12,865 nt of DNA from an uncultured Chlorobiales bacterium. Lineage in GTDB: Bacteria > Bacteroidota > Chlorobiia > Chlorobiales > Thermochlorobacteraceae. How positions within the stretch are numbered: position 1 is the stretch's first letter; the number at the start of each line of letters is the position of its first letter. A model generated the notes under the pieces. It worked only from the letters and a program-made list of their open reading frames with translations, made no database searches and was not told the origin of the DNA. Where the stretch lies: positions 1-12,865 of the forward strand of contig CALGMC010000073.1 of assembly GCA_937959145.1 (NCBI GenBank). Reading direction: 5' to 3'. Below are positions 5,751-12,865 of this stretch, piece by piece. The position numbers and the translations under genes are program-made.

Positions 5751-6905
5751 TTAAGAAGCAAGAACGTCGTGGTAGAGATGCTCATAGATTGGAACAATCT
5801 GTTCTGTATCAAATTGAAGAGCAGTTTGACGCGCGTTCTGCGAAAAGGTTTCCCAACGCACTCGCGAATCAAGAATATGTAACACGTGCGACGCCATTGC
5901 CTCAATCGCACCGACTTCGGAAAGGAAGCCGTTAAATCCATGTGTAACGAGTTCAGGTAATCCGCCGATATTTGAACAAACCACAGGCACGCCGCACGAC
6001 ATCGCCTCTAACGCCGCCAATCCAAACGATTCCGATTCACTTGGCATCAACATCACATCAGCGATGGAGAGCAATTCAACAACGGCTTCTTGTTTGCCAA
6101 GAAAGCGCACGCAATCAGAAATTTTGAGGTCGCGCGCAAGATGTTCGGCTTCGGCTCGCTCGACGCCGTCGCCAACCAACAGCAGTCGTGAGGGTATTTC
6201 GCGGTGGACTTTTTCAAAGATGCGAATCACGTCTTTGACGCGCTTCAACGGACGAAAGTTGGAGAGGTGAATAAGAATATGCTCGTCTTTCGTGGCAAAC
6301 GCCGCACGGAATCGCTCTGAATCTGCCTTACGGGAAAACTCGGTTGTGTCAACGAAATTTTTAACGACGTGAATTGAACACGTTGGTGAAAAGTCCTCAA
6401 TCGTTTTCTTTCGCAGATAATCTGACACCGTTGTAACCATATCCGATTGATTGATGCCCAGACGCACGGCGCCGCTCAAACTTGGGTCGTTACCAACAAG
6501 CGTAATGTCCGTGCCGTGAAGTGTGGTAACGATTTTGGCTTCTTTGCATTGATGCGTGAGGCTCGCTCTATCGCGCTGAATTTCGCGGGCTAAAAACGCG
6601 CTAATCGCATGTGGAATTGCATAATGCACATGCACCAAATCCAACTCTTCATAACACATCACTTCCGCCATTTTGGACGCAAGCGAAATCGAGTAGGGCG
6701 GATATTCAAAAAGTGGATAAGTATTGATGTCGACTTCGTGATAGAAAATATTCTCCGAAAACGTGCGAAGCCGAAACGGCAGGCTATAACTGATAAAGTG
6801 AATAACGTGCCCGCGCTCAGAAAGTGCTTTGCCAAGTTCCGTCGCGACAACGCCGCTCCCGCCATATGTGGGGTAACAAGTAATTCCAATTTTAAGCGGT
6901 TGCAT
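5751..6905 (-). CDS. bshA: N-acetyl-alpha-D-glucosaminyl L-malate synthase
   Basis: A 384-residue GT4-family, GT-B fold glycosyltransferase that joins GlcNAc from UDP-GlcNAc to L-malate, the first step of bacillithiol synthesis. Seen: a start KIGITCYPTYGGSGVVATEL with the Gly-rich loop at residues 15-20, the BshA-like stretches FISYSLPFRL and YPLFEYPPYS, HVHYAIPHA, TTLHGTDITLVGNDPS (HGTDITLVG at 130-138), and the C-terminal nucleotide-sugar motif ESESFGLAALEAMSCGVPVV with the E-x7-E pair Glu292/Glu300. Length equals the family norm. The start is ATG 6905 (MQPLKIGI), because the longer frame to 6962 adds 19 unlike residues and overlaps thiS. It begins 25 bases after the thiS stop and ends the long operon. 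Bacillithiol or its N-methyl form is known in Chlorobi; bshB and bshC are not in this window. Confidence 0.95.
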   Translation of the reverse strand: MQPLKIGITCYPTYGGSGVVATELGKALSERGHVIHFISYSLPFRLRTFSENIFYHEVDINTYPLFEYPPYSISLASKMAEVMCYEELDLVHVHYAIPHAISAFLAREIQRDRASLTHQCKEAKIVTTLHGTDITLVGNDPSLSGAVRLGINQSDMVTTVSDYLRKKTIEDFSPTCSIHVVKNFVDTTEFSRKADSERFRAAFATKDEHILIHLSNFRPLKRVKDVIRIFEKVHREIPSRLLLVGDGVERAEAEHLARDLKISDCVRFLGKQEAVVELLSIADVMLMPSESESFGLAALEAMSCGVPVVCSNIGGLPELVTHGFNGFLSEVGAIEAMASHVLHILDSRVRWETFSQNARQTALQFDTEQIVPIYEHLYHDVLAS

Positions 6906-6930
6906 CGTAAAATTTGGTTTAGCGGTTCCT

Positions 6931-7140
6931 TTATCCGCCCTGTGTGGCTCTGACGATTTCAAGCTGGTCTCCGTCTTGAACCGTAATTTTTTTCCATTGT
7001 GATTTCATCACGACCTCGTCGTTGTAGGCGACAGCAATGCCTTTCTGCTCGGCAGTAACACCGTTCTGTGCAAGAAGTTCTGCTAATGTGAGCACGTGAG
7101 GCAGTTCTGTAAGTTTGCCGTTAATAATAATTTTCATCAT
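6931..7140 (-). CDS. thiS: Sulfur carrier protein ThiS
   Basis: A 69-residue ubiquitin-like protein that carries sulfur as a C-terminal thiocarboxylate for thiazole synthesis in the thiamine pathway. Seen: MKIIINGKLTELP at the start, LTLAELLAQNGV as the helix, GIAVAYNDEVVMKSQW, and the required di-glycine end ATQGG. The length is usual for ThiS. The start ATG at 7140 overlaps the thiO stop as ATGA, a translational-coupling arrangement; a second in-frame ATG follows at once (7137) and either could be used. Its place after thiO makes ThiS far more likely than MoaD. ThiF and ThiG partners are outside the window. Confidence 0.93.
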   Translation of the reverse strand: MMKIIINGKLTELPHVLTLAELLAQNGVTAEQKGIAVAYNDEVVMKSQWKKITVQDGDQLEIVRATQGG

Positions 7141-8279
7141 GGCGTAAATGGCTCGTGATAAAAAAAGCGAGACGCAGTAAACGGCTTTGCTTCGTCAGAG
7201 AAAACGCCGTCTAAAATGCAGTTCGTCATTTCGTAAGCCGTTACGGGTGTGAGCAAAATGCCGTGGCGATAATGCCCTGTGGCATAGAAAACATGCGTAT
7301 GAGGCGATTGCCCCAAAATCGGCTCGTTATCGCGCGAAGCAGGGCGCAAGCCGACGCGCACTTCTTGAAGCGTCATTTCATAAATCGCAGGCACGGCTTC
7401 GTAGCCCTCTTGCAACAAATCCATCACGCCGCCCGCGGTGATGCTTTCATCGAAACCGCGTTCTTCGCTTGTTGCGCCGACGACCAACCGTCCATCGTGT
7501 TTTGGCGCAAGATACACCCGTGGCGAGCGTATGACTTTGGATAATGCAAGGTCTTTGCTCATTTGAAGCGTCAGAATCTGCCCCTTCACAGGGCGCACAG
7601 GCGGAAGATGCTCATCGGGAATTCCATCAATGCGTCGCGACCAACAGCCCATTGCTAAAACCAACCGTGAAAATTGAATCGCGCCGTGTTTGGTTCTCAA
7701 TGTGTGTGCTGAAACATCGACCGAATGTGCGTCGCAGTGCTCAATGAGCGTGCCACCTTTATTCACAAAGGCTTGTCTTAACGCCGCAACGAGCAAGCGA
7801 TTATCAATTTGGGCATCGTTCGGAAGCCAAAGCCCAGAGACAACTTTCGGCGAAAGCATCGGTTCAAGGTCGCGCGCTTTTGTGCCGCTAATCCACTCAG
7901 AAGGAAGTTTAAGCGATTTGCGAAAGTCGTGGAGGCGTTTGAGAAATTCGCTGTCGTCTCTATCCAACGCAATCATCAACGTGCCACAAGGGTCAAGCGG
8001 AACATCGATGCCTGAATCGTCTCGAAGTTCATCAAGAAATTGCGGATAGAGCGCGAGGCTTTTTTCGCCAAACTTCAAAAAGTCCATTTCCTCGAAGCCG
8101 ACTTCGGCATTTGGCGCGAGCATTCCCGCCGCCAGCCAACTTGCGGCTTTGCCCGCTTCGCCTTTATCAATCAGCGTTACTTCAACCCCTCGGCGCAAAA
8201 GTTGCCAGCCGATTGAAAGCCCGATAACACCGCCGCCGACAATCACGACATCAGATTTTGCAGGTAAATTCGCGTTCAT
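7137..8279 (-). CDS. thiO: Glycine oxidase ThiO (FAD-dependent)
   Basis: A 380-residue DAAO-family flavoenzyme that oxidises glycine with O2 to iminoglycine (dehydroglycine), which ThiG uses to build the thiazole ring of thiamine. Seen: the dinucleotide-binding GGGVIG at residues 15-20 in VVIVGGGVIGLSIGWQL, GKAASWLAAGMLAP, the RPVKGQIL segment, VGLRPASRDNEPILG with the likely substrate-binding Arg312, and YATGHYRHGILLTP near the C-terminus that closes over FAD. ATG 8279 (MNANLPAK) is preferred over a TTG three codons upstream. It begins 9 bases after the preceding stop and overlaps thiS by 4 bases. Choosing ThiO rather than the anaerobic radical enzyme ThiH points to an oxygen-using lifestyle. 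Other amino-acid oxidases of the fold are excluded mainly by the thiS neighbour. Confidence 0.94.
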   Translation of the reverse strand: MNANLPAKSDVVIVGGGVIGLSIGWQLLRRGVEVTLIDKGEAGKAASWLAAGMLAPNAEVGFEEMDFLKFGEKSLALYPQFLDELRDDSGIDVPLDPCGTLMIALDRDDSEFLKRLHDFRKSLKLPSEWISGTKARDLEPMLSPKVVSGLWLPNDAQIDNRLLVAALRQAFVNKGGTLIEHCDAHSVDVSAHTLRTKHGAIQFSRLVLAMGCWSRRIDGIPDEHLPPVRPVKGQILTLQMSKDLALSKVIRSPRVYLAPKHDGRLVVGATSEERGFDESITAGGVMDLLQEGYEAVPAIYEMTLQEVRVGLRPASRDNEPILGQSPHTHVFYATGHYRHGILLTPVTAYEMTNCILDGVFSDEAKPFTASRFFYHEPFTP

Positions 8280-8288
8280 ACAATTCAA

Positions 8289-9167
8289 TTAACTGTCTTC
8301 CAAAAAAGGATATTCAATTCCAAGTTCTTCGCCTGTGAAGCCATCAATGTAAAGTCGCACAATTGGTTTTTTATAGCCAATCTCAATTTCAACTTCGTAG
8401 GCTAAATGCACATCAGACGAGCGCAACCGGCGTGCAATCACTTCGCCAAACTCGTTTTCAATATCTTCATAATCGCGCACTTCATAAACGCACACACGTT
8501 TGACCTTAATGACATCAATTCTGTCGACCAAATACGAAAACGATTTCTCCCCTAAATCTACATTGAACCGACGATAAAGAAGGGACTTTGTAAGTTGGTT
8601 CGCCGAAATTTGAACTGTGTCAATCGGCAAGGTTGCTTTGCGAATCGAAGTCGAGGCAAGCACGGCGAGTTCACCGTTTTTTCCCAGCACGAATTCAATC
8701 ATGCCTTTGGTTTTGCCACCCGCGCGATAGCCATTGCGATAATCTGAACATTCAAACAAAATGCTCTTGTAACCGTTCTCCTCAACGATTGAGTTAAGAA
8801 TGATTTGGCTCGATTGCGTGTGAAAGAGAAAGGTGTTTTCATCGATGAAGCGTCGAATCGCCACCAGCATTGCCATTGTTGTGTCGCGATTTTTTAAGTG
8901 AAGTTTATAGTTAAGCACAATCGGCTTTGCCGCGTAGGCAAGTTGATTAATCGTGCAACCGACGGAATCCAAAATCTCTCTCAAATAAATGAATTGATAT
9001 TTCTCCTTGAAGGCTTGATAAGAAGCGTGAAATGATTGAAACGCCGTCGAGTCGAATGTGATTTGAGCGGGATAAAATTTCGGAACGCGCAGATGGTTTG
9101 CTTTGAACGACTGTCCGTGAAGGGTCGTTGCTGACAAAAGAAAAATCGAAAGGAACAAAACGCGCAT
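8289..9167 (-). CDS. Secreted protein of unknown function with a PepSY-like C-terminus
   Basis: I do not recognise this 292-residue protein. It has a clear signal peptide (MRVLFLSIFLLSATTLHG, residues 1-18) without a lipobox Cys, then a mixed alpha/beta soluble chain with no further membrane helix. The last part, about residues 255-287 (LAYEVEIEIG, then VRLYIDGFTGEELG), resembles the strand-turn-strand of PepSY/FTP-type domains, in which a chain reads 'Y.V.......yvDa.TGe.l'. The preceding TVQISANQLTKSL resembles their leading helix. It has no sorting tail, so it is expected in the periplasm. It begins 27 bases after purQ and ends 9 bases before thiO, so it belongs to the operon. A protease-inhibitor or envelope-sensing role would fit a PepSY-like domain but is a guess. 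Confidence 0.75.
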   Translation of the reverse strand: MRVLFLSIFLLSATTLHGQSFKANHLRVPKFYPAQITFDSTAFQSFHASYQAFKEKYQFIYLREILDSVGCTINQLAYAAKPIVLNYKLHLKNRDTTMAMLVAIRRFIDENTFLFHTQSSQIILNSIVEENGYKSILFECSDYRNGYRAGGKTKGMIEFVLGKNGELAVLASTSIRKATLPIDTVQISANQLTKSLLYRRFNVDLGEKSFSYLVDRIDVIKVKRVCVYEVRDYEDIENEFGEVIARRLRSSDVHLAYEVEIEIGYKKPIVRLYIDGFTGEELGIEYPFLEDS

Positions 9168-9194
9168 GGCGAAGAAATTCAGATTAGAGAAATG

Positions 9195-9905
9195 CTAAAC
9201 CGTTTGAACGAGAAAACTGCTTACGAGCGATTCAAAGAGTTTTCGTCCGTCAGTTGAGCCAAGCAGGGCTTCGCTGGCGCGTTCAGGGTGAGGCATTAAG
9301 CCGAGCACATTTTTCTTTGCGTTGCAAATGCCTGCAATGTTGAGAAGCGAACCGTTTGGATTGGCTTCAGGGGTAAGGTTGCCATCTTTATCGCAGTAGG
9401 TAAAGATGATTTGACGATTGGCTTGAAGTTTTTGGAGCGTGTCGCCGTCGGCGTAGTAGTTGCCTTCGCCGTGTGCAATCGGAATGCGGAGCACATCGCC
9501 TGGTTGGTAGCGGCTGGTGAAGAGCGTTTCGTTGTTTTCAACGCGAATAAAAACGTGTTTCGAGATGAATCGACGATTGATATTGCGAAGCAATGCGCCG
9601 TCTAAAAGCCCGCACTCAGTCAGGATTTGAAAGCCGTTGCAAATTCCGAGAACAGGATTGCCACGTGTGGCGAAATCTATCACTTCGGTCATGACAGGAG
9701 AAAATTTAGCGATTGCGCCCGTGCGCAAATAATCGCCGAAAGAAAATCCGCCGGGCAGAATCACCGCATCAACATTTTTGAGCGTGTGCTCTTTGTGCCA
9801 GAGCATCACGGCTTCGGTGTTGGGAAGCGAATCGACGACGGCTTGTGTGTCGTGGTCGCAATTTGAGCCGGGAAAAACCACAATGCCAATGCGAAGTTTG
9901 GACAT
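9195..9905 (-). CDS. purQ: Phosphoribosylformylglycinamidine synthase, glutaminase subunit PurQ
   Basis: A 236-residue class I glutamine amidotransferase that releases ammonia for PurL in the fourth step of purine synthesis (FGAR to FGAM). Seen: RIGIVVFPGSNCDHD at the start, ILPGGFSFGDYLRTGAIAKF, the nucleophile Cys89 in GICNGFQILTECGLL, and the His206-Pro-Glu208 of LMPHPERA completing the triad. Length and motifs match the small separate PurQ used with PurL and PurS in non-enteric bacteria, so purL and purS are expected elsewhere. Start ATG 9905 lies 2 bases after the E1 stop codon, which implies co-transcription and probable translational coupling. No purine riboswitch or PurR-like site is seen. 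Confidence 0.96.
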   Translation of the reverse strand: MSKLRIGIVVFPGSNCDHDTQAVVDSLPNTEAVMLWHKEHTLKNVDAVILPGGFSFGDYLRTGAIAKFSPVMTEVIDFATRGNPVLGICNGFQILTECGLLDGALLRNINRRFISKHVFIRVENNETLFTSRYQPGDVLRIPIAHGEGNYYADGDTLQKLQANRQIIFTYCDKDGNLTPEANPNGSLLNIAGICNAKKNVLGLMPHPERASEALLGSTDGRKLFESLVSSFLVQTV

Positions 9906-9907
9906 AC

Positions 9908-11908
9908 TTAAAAGTTGAGAAGTTCGGTTAGTTTTTCTTTCAATCTCCGTTTCGCAAGAAACTCTTTTTCAAGCACAGTAGAAAATGGAACGGGCGTATC
10001 GAGCGAACCCAAACGCATGACGGGCGCATCAAGATAGCGAAAACAGTATTCGCCAATCCAAGCCGAAAGTTCCGCGCCAACGCCCATCGTAAGCGTATCT
10101 TCGTGCAAGACAAGGCATTTGCTCGTCTTCTTCACCGAATCAAAAATCGTGTCTTTATCAAACGGCAGAAGCGTGCGCAAGTCAATAATCTCAAGTTGAT
10201 TTGGAAAATCATTGACCAATTCTAACGCCCAATGAACGCCTGCGCCGTAGGTAATAATCGTTGCACGTTCTCCTGTTGAGACCACATTCGCAACGCCAAG
10301 CGGCACGTTGTAGTAGCCATCGGGAACATCGCCCTCAATGCTCCGATATAGTGCCTTATGCTCAAAAAAGAGAACAGGATTTTCTTCGAGTAGCGACGTC
10401 GTCAGCAAGCCTTTTGCATCAAAGGGCGATGAAGGATAAACGATTTTCAATCCCGGAATGTGGGCGAAAATTGCCTCTAAACTTTGAGAATGAAACGGTC
10501 CTGCACCGACGCCTGCGCCTGTTGGCAATCGAACAAGAACTTTAACGCCATGCCCCCAGCGGTAATGCGTTTTAGCAAGGTTGTTGATGATTTGACTGAA
10601 CGCGCACGAAACGAAGTCCGCAAATTGCATTTCTACAATCGCACGCTTGCTGGCGAGCGAAAGTCCAAGTGCGCAAGCGATTGCGCCCGATTCCAATATC
10701 GGCGTGTTGCGAACTCGCGCTTTGCCAAATTCTTCCATAAACCCGTCGGTGATTTTGAACACGCCGCCATATTCAGCAATGTCTTGTCCCATCATCACAA
10801 TGGAGAAATCGCGTCGCATGGCTTCGCGCAAGCCGTCGGAAATCGCGTTGATAAATCGCTTTTTAGTTTTGTTGTTAGGATTTGGTTGCACCAGTGTGTA
10901 GCGTGTTGGCGCATAGACATCGCCAAGTTCTTCGTCAGGATTTGGAACAAGCGGTGGCTCTTTGAAAACGGCTTCCCAAGCATCATCAATTTTTTGCTTG
11001 AACGCTGTTTTCAAGGTTGAAATTGATTCTTCATTGAGCAAGCCGAGTTCGAGTAAGAATTGCTCGAAGTTTTGAACGGGGTCTTTTTTCGCCCATTCAT
11101 CAAAAAGGTGTTGCGGGACGTATTTCGTGCCGCTGGCTTCTTCGTGTCCGCGCATTCGGAACGTGAGGGCTTCAACGAGAACAGGCTTTGGGTTGTGGCG
11201 CATTTCGGCGGCAAGTTGGGAAATCGTTTGATAGACTTCCAAGATGTTGTTGCCGTCGATTTGAACGCCTTCTATGCCATAGCCAATGGCTTTATCGGCG
11301 ATAGATTTGCAGCGGAATTGTTCGCTCGTCGGTGTGGAAAGTCCGTAGCCGTTGTTCTCGACAAGAAAAATCACGGGCAAATCCCAAACGGCGGCAAGGT
11401 TAAGTGCCTCGTGAAAGTCGCCTTCGGAAGTGCCGCCTTCGCCTGAAAAGGCAAGCGCAATCACAGGTTCGCTGTCGAGTTGATGGGCAAGTGCGACGCC
11501 ATTGGCAACACCGAGCATTGCGCCCAAGTGCGAAATCATGCCAATGATGCGATGTTCAGGTGCGCCGAAGTGAAACGAGCGGTCGCGTCCTTTGGTGTAG
11601 CCGTGCTTTCCGCCTTCCCACTGTGAAAAGAGTTTTTGAAGCGGAAGGTTGCGCGAGGTGAAAACGCCGAGATTGCGATGCAACGGAAAAATGTAATCGC
11701 TTTCGCGCAAGGCTTTGGTTGCGCCAACGGCAATGGCTTCTTGACCGATGCCTGAAAACCACTTCGAGAGTTTGTTCTGACGCAAGAGTTTCAAACTTTT
11801 CTCTTCAATCAAACGTGGCAAAAGAAGCGCGCGATAAAGATCGAGCAAAAGTTCATCAGAAAAATTTTGGCGGTCGTAGCGAATCGCAGTGTCCGTAATG
11901 GTTGTCAT
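9908..11908 (-). CDS. 2-oxoacid dehydrogenase E1, alpha and beta subunits fused
   Basis: A 666-residue thiamine diphosphate enzyme that decarboxylates a 2-oxoacid and passes the acyl group to a lipoyl E2. The alpha half (about 1-335) has GIGQEAIAVGA and the ThDP/Mg site GEGGTSEGDF running to VENNGYGLSTP (Asn185-Asn186). The beta half (about 340-666) has NTPILESGAIACALGLSL, VEMQFADFVSCAF, GPFHSQSLEAIFAHIPGLK with the catalytic-type His473, and VYPSSPFDAKGLL. Both halves look complete, so it is a natural single-chain E1 as in many Bacteroidetes. The HSQS.EA..AH pattern leans to the branched-chain/2-oxoisovalerate type, but pyruvate or acetoin remain possible. ATG 11908 (MTTITDTAIRY) is preferred over a TTG two codons earlier. 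No E2 or E3 gene is adjacent. Its ThDP cofactor is the end product of the pathway served by thiO and thiS further down the same run. Confidence 0.93.
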   Translation of the reverse strand: MTTITDTAIRYDRQNFSDELLLDLYRALLLPRLIEEKSLKLLRQNKLSKWFSGIGQEAIAVGATKALRESDYIFPLHRNLGVFTSRNLPLQKLFSQWEGGKHGYTKGRDRSFHFGAPEHRIIGMISHLGAMLGVANGVALAHQLDSEPVIALAFSGEGGTSEGDFHEALNLAAVWDLPVIFLVENNGYGLSTPTSEQFRCKSIADKAIGYGIEGVQIDGNNILEVYQTISQLAAEMRHNPKPVLVEALTFRMRGHEEASGTKYVPQHLFDEWAKKDPVQNFEQFLLELGLLNEESISTLKTAFKQKIDDAWEAVFKEPPLVPNPDEELGDVYAPTRYTLVQPNPNNKTKKRFINAISDGLREAMRRDFSIVMMGQDIAEYGGVFKITDGFMEEFGKARVRNTPILESGAIACALGLSLASKRAIVEMQFADFVSCAFSQIINNLAKTHYRWGHGVKVLVRLPTGAGVGAGPFHSQSLEAIFAHIPGLKIVYPSSPFDAKGLLTTSLLEENPVLFFEHKALYRSIEGDVPDGYYNVPLGVANVVSTGERATIITYGAGVHWALELVNDFPNQLEIIDLRTLLPFDKDTIFDSVKKTSKCLVLHEDTLTMGVGAELSAWIGEYCFRYLDAPVMRLGSLDTPVPFSTVLEKEFLAKRRLKEKLTELLNF

Positions 11909-11928
11909 GGTCAAAATGTTAAGTCGGG

Positions 11929-11936
11929 CAAAGATA
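11929..11936 (-). promoter_or_regulatory. Candidate Bacteroidetes-type -7 element before the E1 gene
   Basis: The minus strand reads TATCTTTG, an exact TAnnTTTG match, 20 bases before the E1 ATG in the 30-base gap after the serine hydrolase. It could give the E1 gene and its followers a start of their own. No clear -33 element lies at the usual spacing, so the call is weak. Confidence 0.35.
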
Positions 11937-11938
11937 GG

Positions 11939-12865
11939 TTATTTCGTCTGTTCTAAATCTTCAATAATTGCATCATGAAGGGCGCGCCGAACAGAAAGGA
12001 TTTGGCGATTGGAAGAAGTTGGATAAACGCGATTGGTGAGGAAAATCACGCAAAGGTTTCGGGACTTATCAATCCAAAGGCTCGTGCCAGTAAAGCCTGT
12101 GTGCCCAAAGGTTTGCATGGAGAAGTATTTGCCTGTTGAGGTCTTTTCGTTGTTGGTGCGCATATCCCAGCCAAGTGCGCGGAGTTTGTGCTTCGGGTCG
12201 CGCATGGTGAATTGCTCGATGGTTTGCGATGTAAAGAAGCGAAGCGAATCGAGCGTGCCGCCGTTCAGAAGGGGAAGCATGAGGCGCAAAATGTCGCTCG
12301 CGTTGCCGAACAATCCTGCGTTGCCTGAAACGCCCCGAAGCATTGCCGCCGTTGGGTCGTGAACTTTGGGACGAGGAAATGAAAACTTCCAATGCGTATC
12401 GGCTTCGGTTGGTGCAATGCGATATGAGAGCGAATCGGGCGGAAGGAACATCAGGTTCTTCAAGCCAAGCGGCTGTGCGAAGGTTTCAGCAAAGTGTTCA
12501 TTTAATCGTTTGCCTGAAATGGCTTCCACGACTTTGCCGAGCAGAACGAAATTGAGGTCGCTGTAAATCGTTGTGTCGCCAATGCGGCGAATGAGCGTGT
12601 CGCTGTAAATCCTTGATAGAACTTGCGTTTCGGTTGAACAACAGTCGTAATAACGCCGAAATGCAATCAAGCCAGATTGATGCAAGAGCAAATCGCGAAG
12701 CGTGAGATGCTCCTTTCCGCCGTTGGCGGTTTGTGGGAGAAACTTTTTGAGTGAGTCATCGAGTCGGAGTTTGCCTTCGCTGTGAAACTTCATCAATGAA
12801 AGCGTAACGGCAAGCGGCTTGGTGAGCGAAGCGAGGTCGTAAAGCGTGAGCGTATCGGTGTTGCG
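11939..12865 (-). CDS. Serine hydrolase of the beta-lactamase fold, N-terminus outside the window
   Basis: At least 308 residues, open at the window end. The frame continues upstream of the first in-window ATG, and those extra 23 codons hold the catalytic motif: TLTLYDLASLTKPLAV, with nucleophile Ser (codon 12829-12827) and Lys of SxxK. Next come LRDLLLHQSGL; YSDLNFVLLG (second motif with Asp in place of the classical Asn); IAPTEAD; VHDPTAAMLRGVSGNAGLF; and FGHTGFTGTSLW with the HTG version of the third motif. This pattern fits the class C beta-lactamase/esterase-like superfamily acting on cell-wall or ester substrates, not a resistance enzyme. In Bacteroidetes this subtype often forms the C-terminal half of a GH3 beta-N-acetylglucosaminidase fusion, which would explain a start far upstream, but that part is not visible. 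It ends 30 bases before the E1 start. Confidence 0.88.
   Translation of the reverse strand, partial: RNTDTLTLYDLASLTKPLAVTLSLMKFHSEGKLRLDDSLKKFLPQTANGGKEHLTLRDLLLHQSGLIAFRRYYDCCSTETQVLSRIYSDTLIRRIGDTTIYSDLNFVLLGKVVEAISGKRLNEHFAETFAQPLGLKNLMFLPPDSLSYRIAPTEADTHWKFSFPRPKVHDPTAAMLRGVSGNAGLFGNASDILRLMLPLLNGGTLDSLRFFTSQTIEQFTMRDPKHKLRALGWDMRTNNEKTSTGKYFSMQTFGHTGFTGTSLWIDKSRNLCVIFLTNRVYPTSSNRQILSVRRALHDAIIEDLEQTK

Noticed and set aside
11060..11446. 128-codon plus-strand open frame opposite the E1 gene
   Set aside because: It is antisense to the ThDP-binding half of E1; no start signal or known domain.

Overview
The window is a compact bacterial stretch in which every gene I can support lies on the minus strand, with no gene-free gap longer than about 150 bases. 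Four things point to the Bacteroidetes/Chlorobi (FCB) group, most likely an aerobic member near Chlorobi or Ignavibacteria: an 'NYPNPFNPTT' C-terminal sorting tail on the secreted amylase, a BshA enzyme for bacillithiol-type thiols, start sites with almost no Shine-Dalgarno sequences, and TAnnTTTG promoter-like elements. The placement is inferred from family signatures; no species is claimed.

In transcription order (high to low coordinates), the first block is a tightly packed run: a serine hydrolase of the beta-lactamase fold (cut by the window end), a fused E1 alpha-beta 2-oxoacid dehydrogenase, purQ, a secreted protein of unknown function, thiO, thiS and bshA. Gaps are 2 to 30 bases, with one ATGA stop/start overlap between thiO and thiS. 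It looks like a housekeeping operon of mixed content (central carbon, purine, thiamine and low-molecular-weight thiol metabolism). After a 123-base gap comes a pair: a coiled-coil PD-(D/E)XK nuclease-like protein and a HIT-family nucleotide-binding protein.

After a further 151-base gap stands a single large gene for a secreted GH13 alpha-amylase with two starch-binding modules and a type IX secretion tail, closed by a clear rho-independent terminator. Last comes the start of a cbb3-type cytochrome oxidase operon: ccoS, then ccoN, which runs off the window at base 1. The ccoN reading frame has no stop inside the window, so a stop-to-stop ORF caller misses it. It was read here by direct translation of the reverse strand from 1186.

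The joint picture is a heterotroph that digests external starch and respires oxygen at low concentration. Its thiazole synthesis uses oxygen-dependent ThiO, which agrees with the oxidase. I did not find a defence island, CRISPR array, mobile element, RNA gene or an obvious new multi-gene system. The least understood items are the secreted 292-residue protein, the repeat-bearing nuclease-like protein, and the divergent cbb3 subunit I. A small structural curiosity is a pair of identical 16-base repeats exactly 300 bases apart that bracket one starch-binding module.
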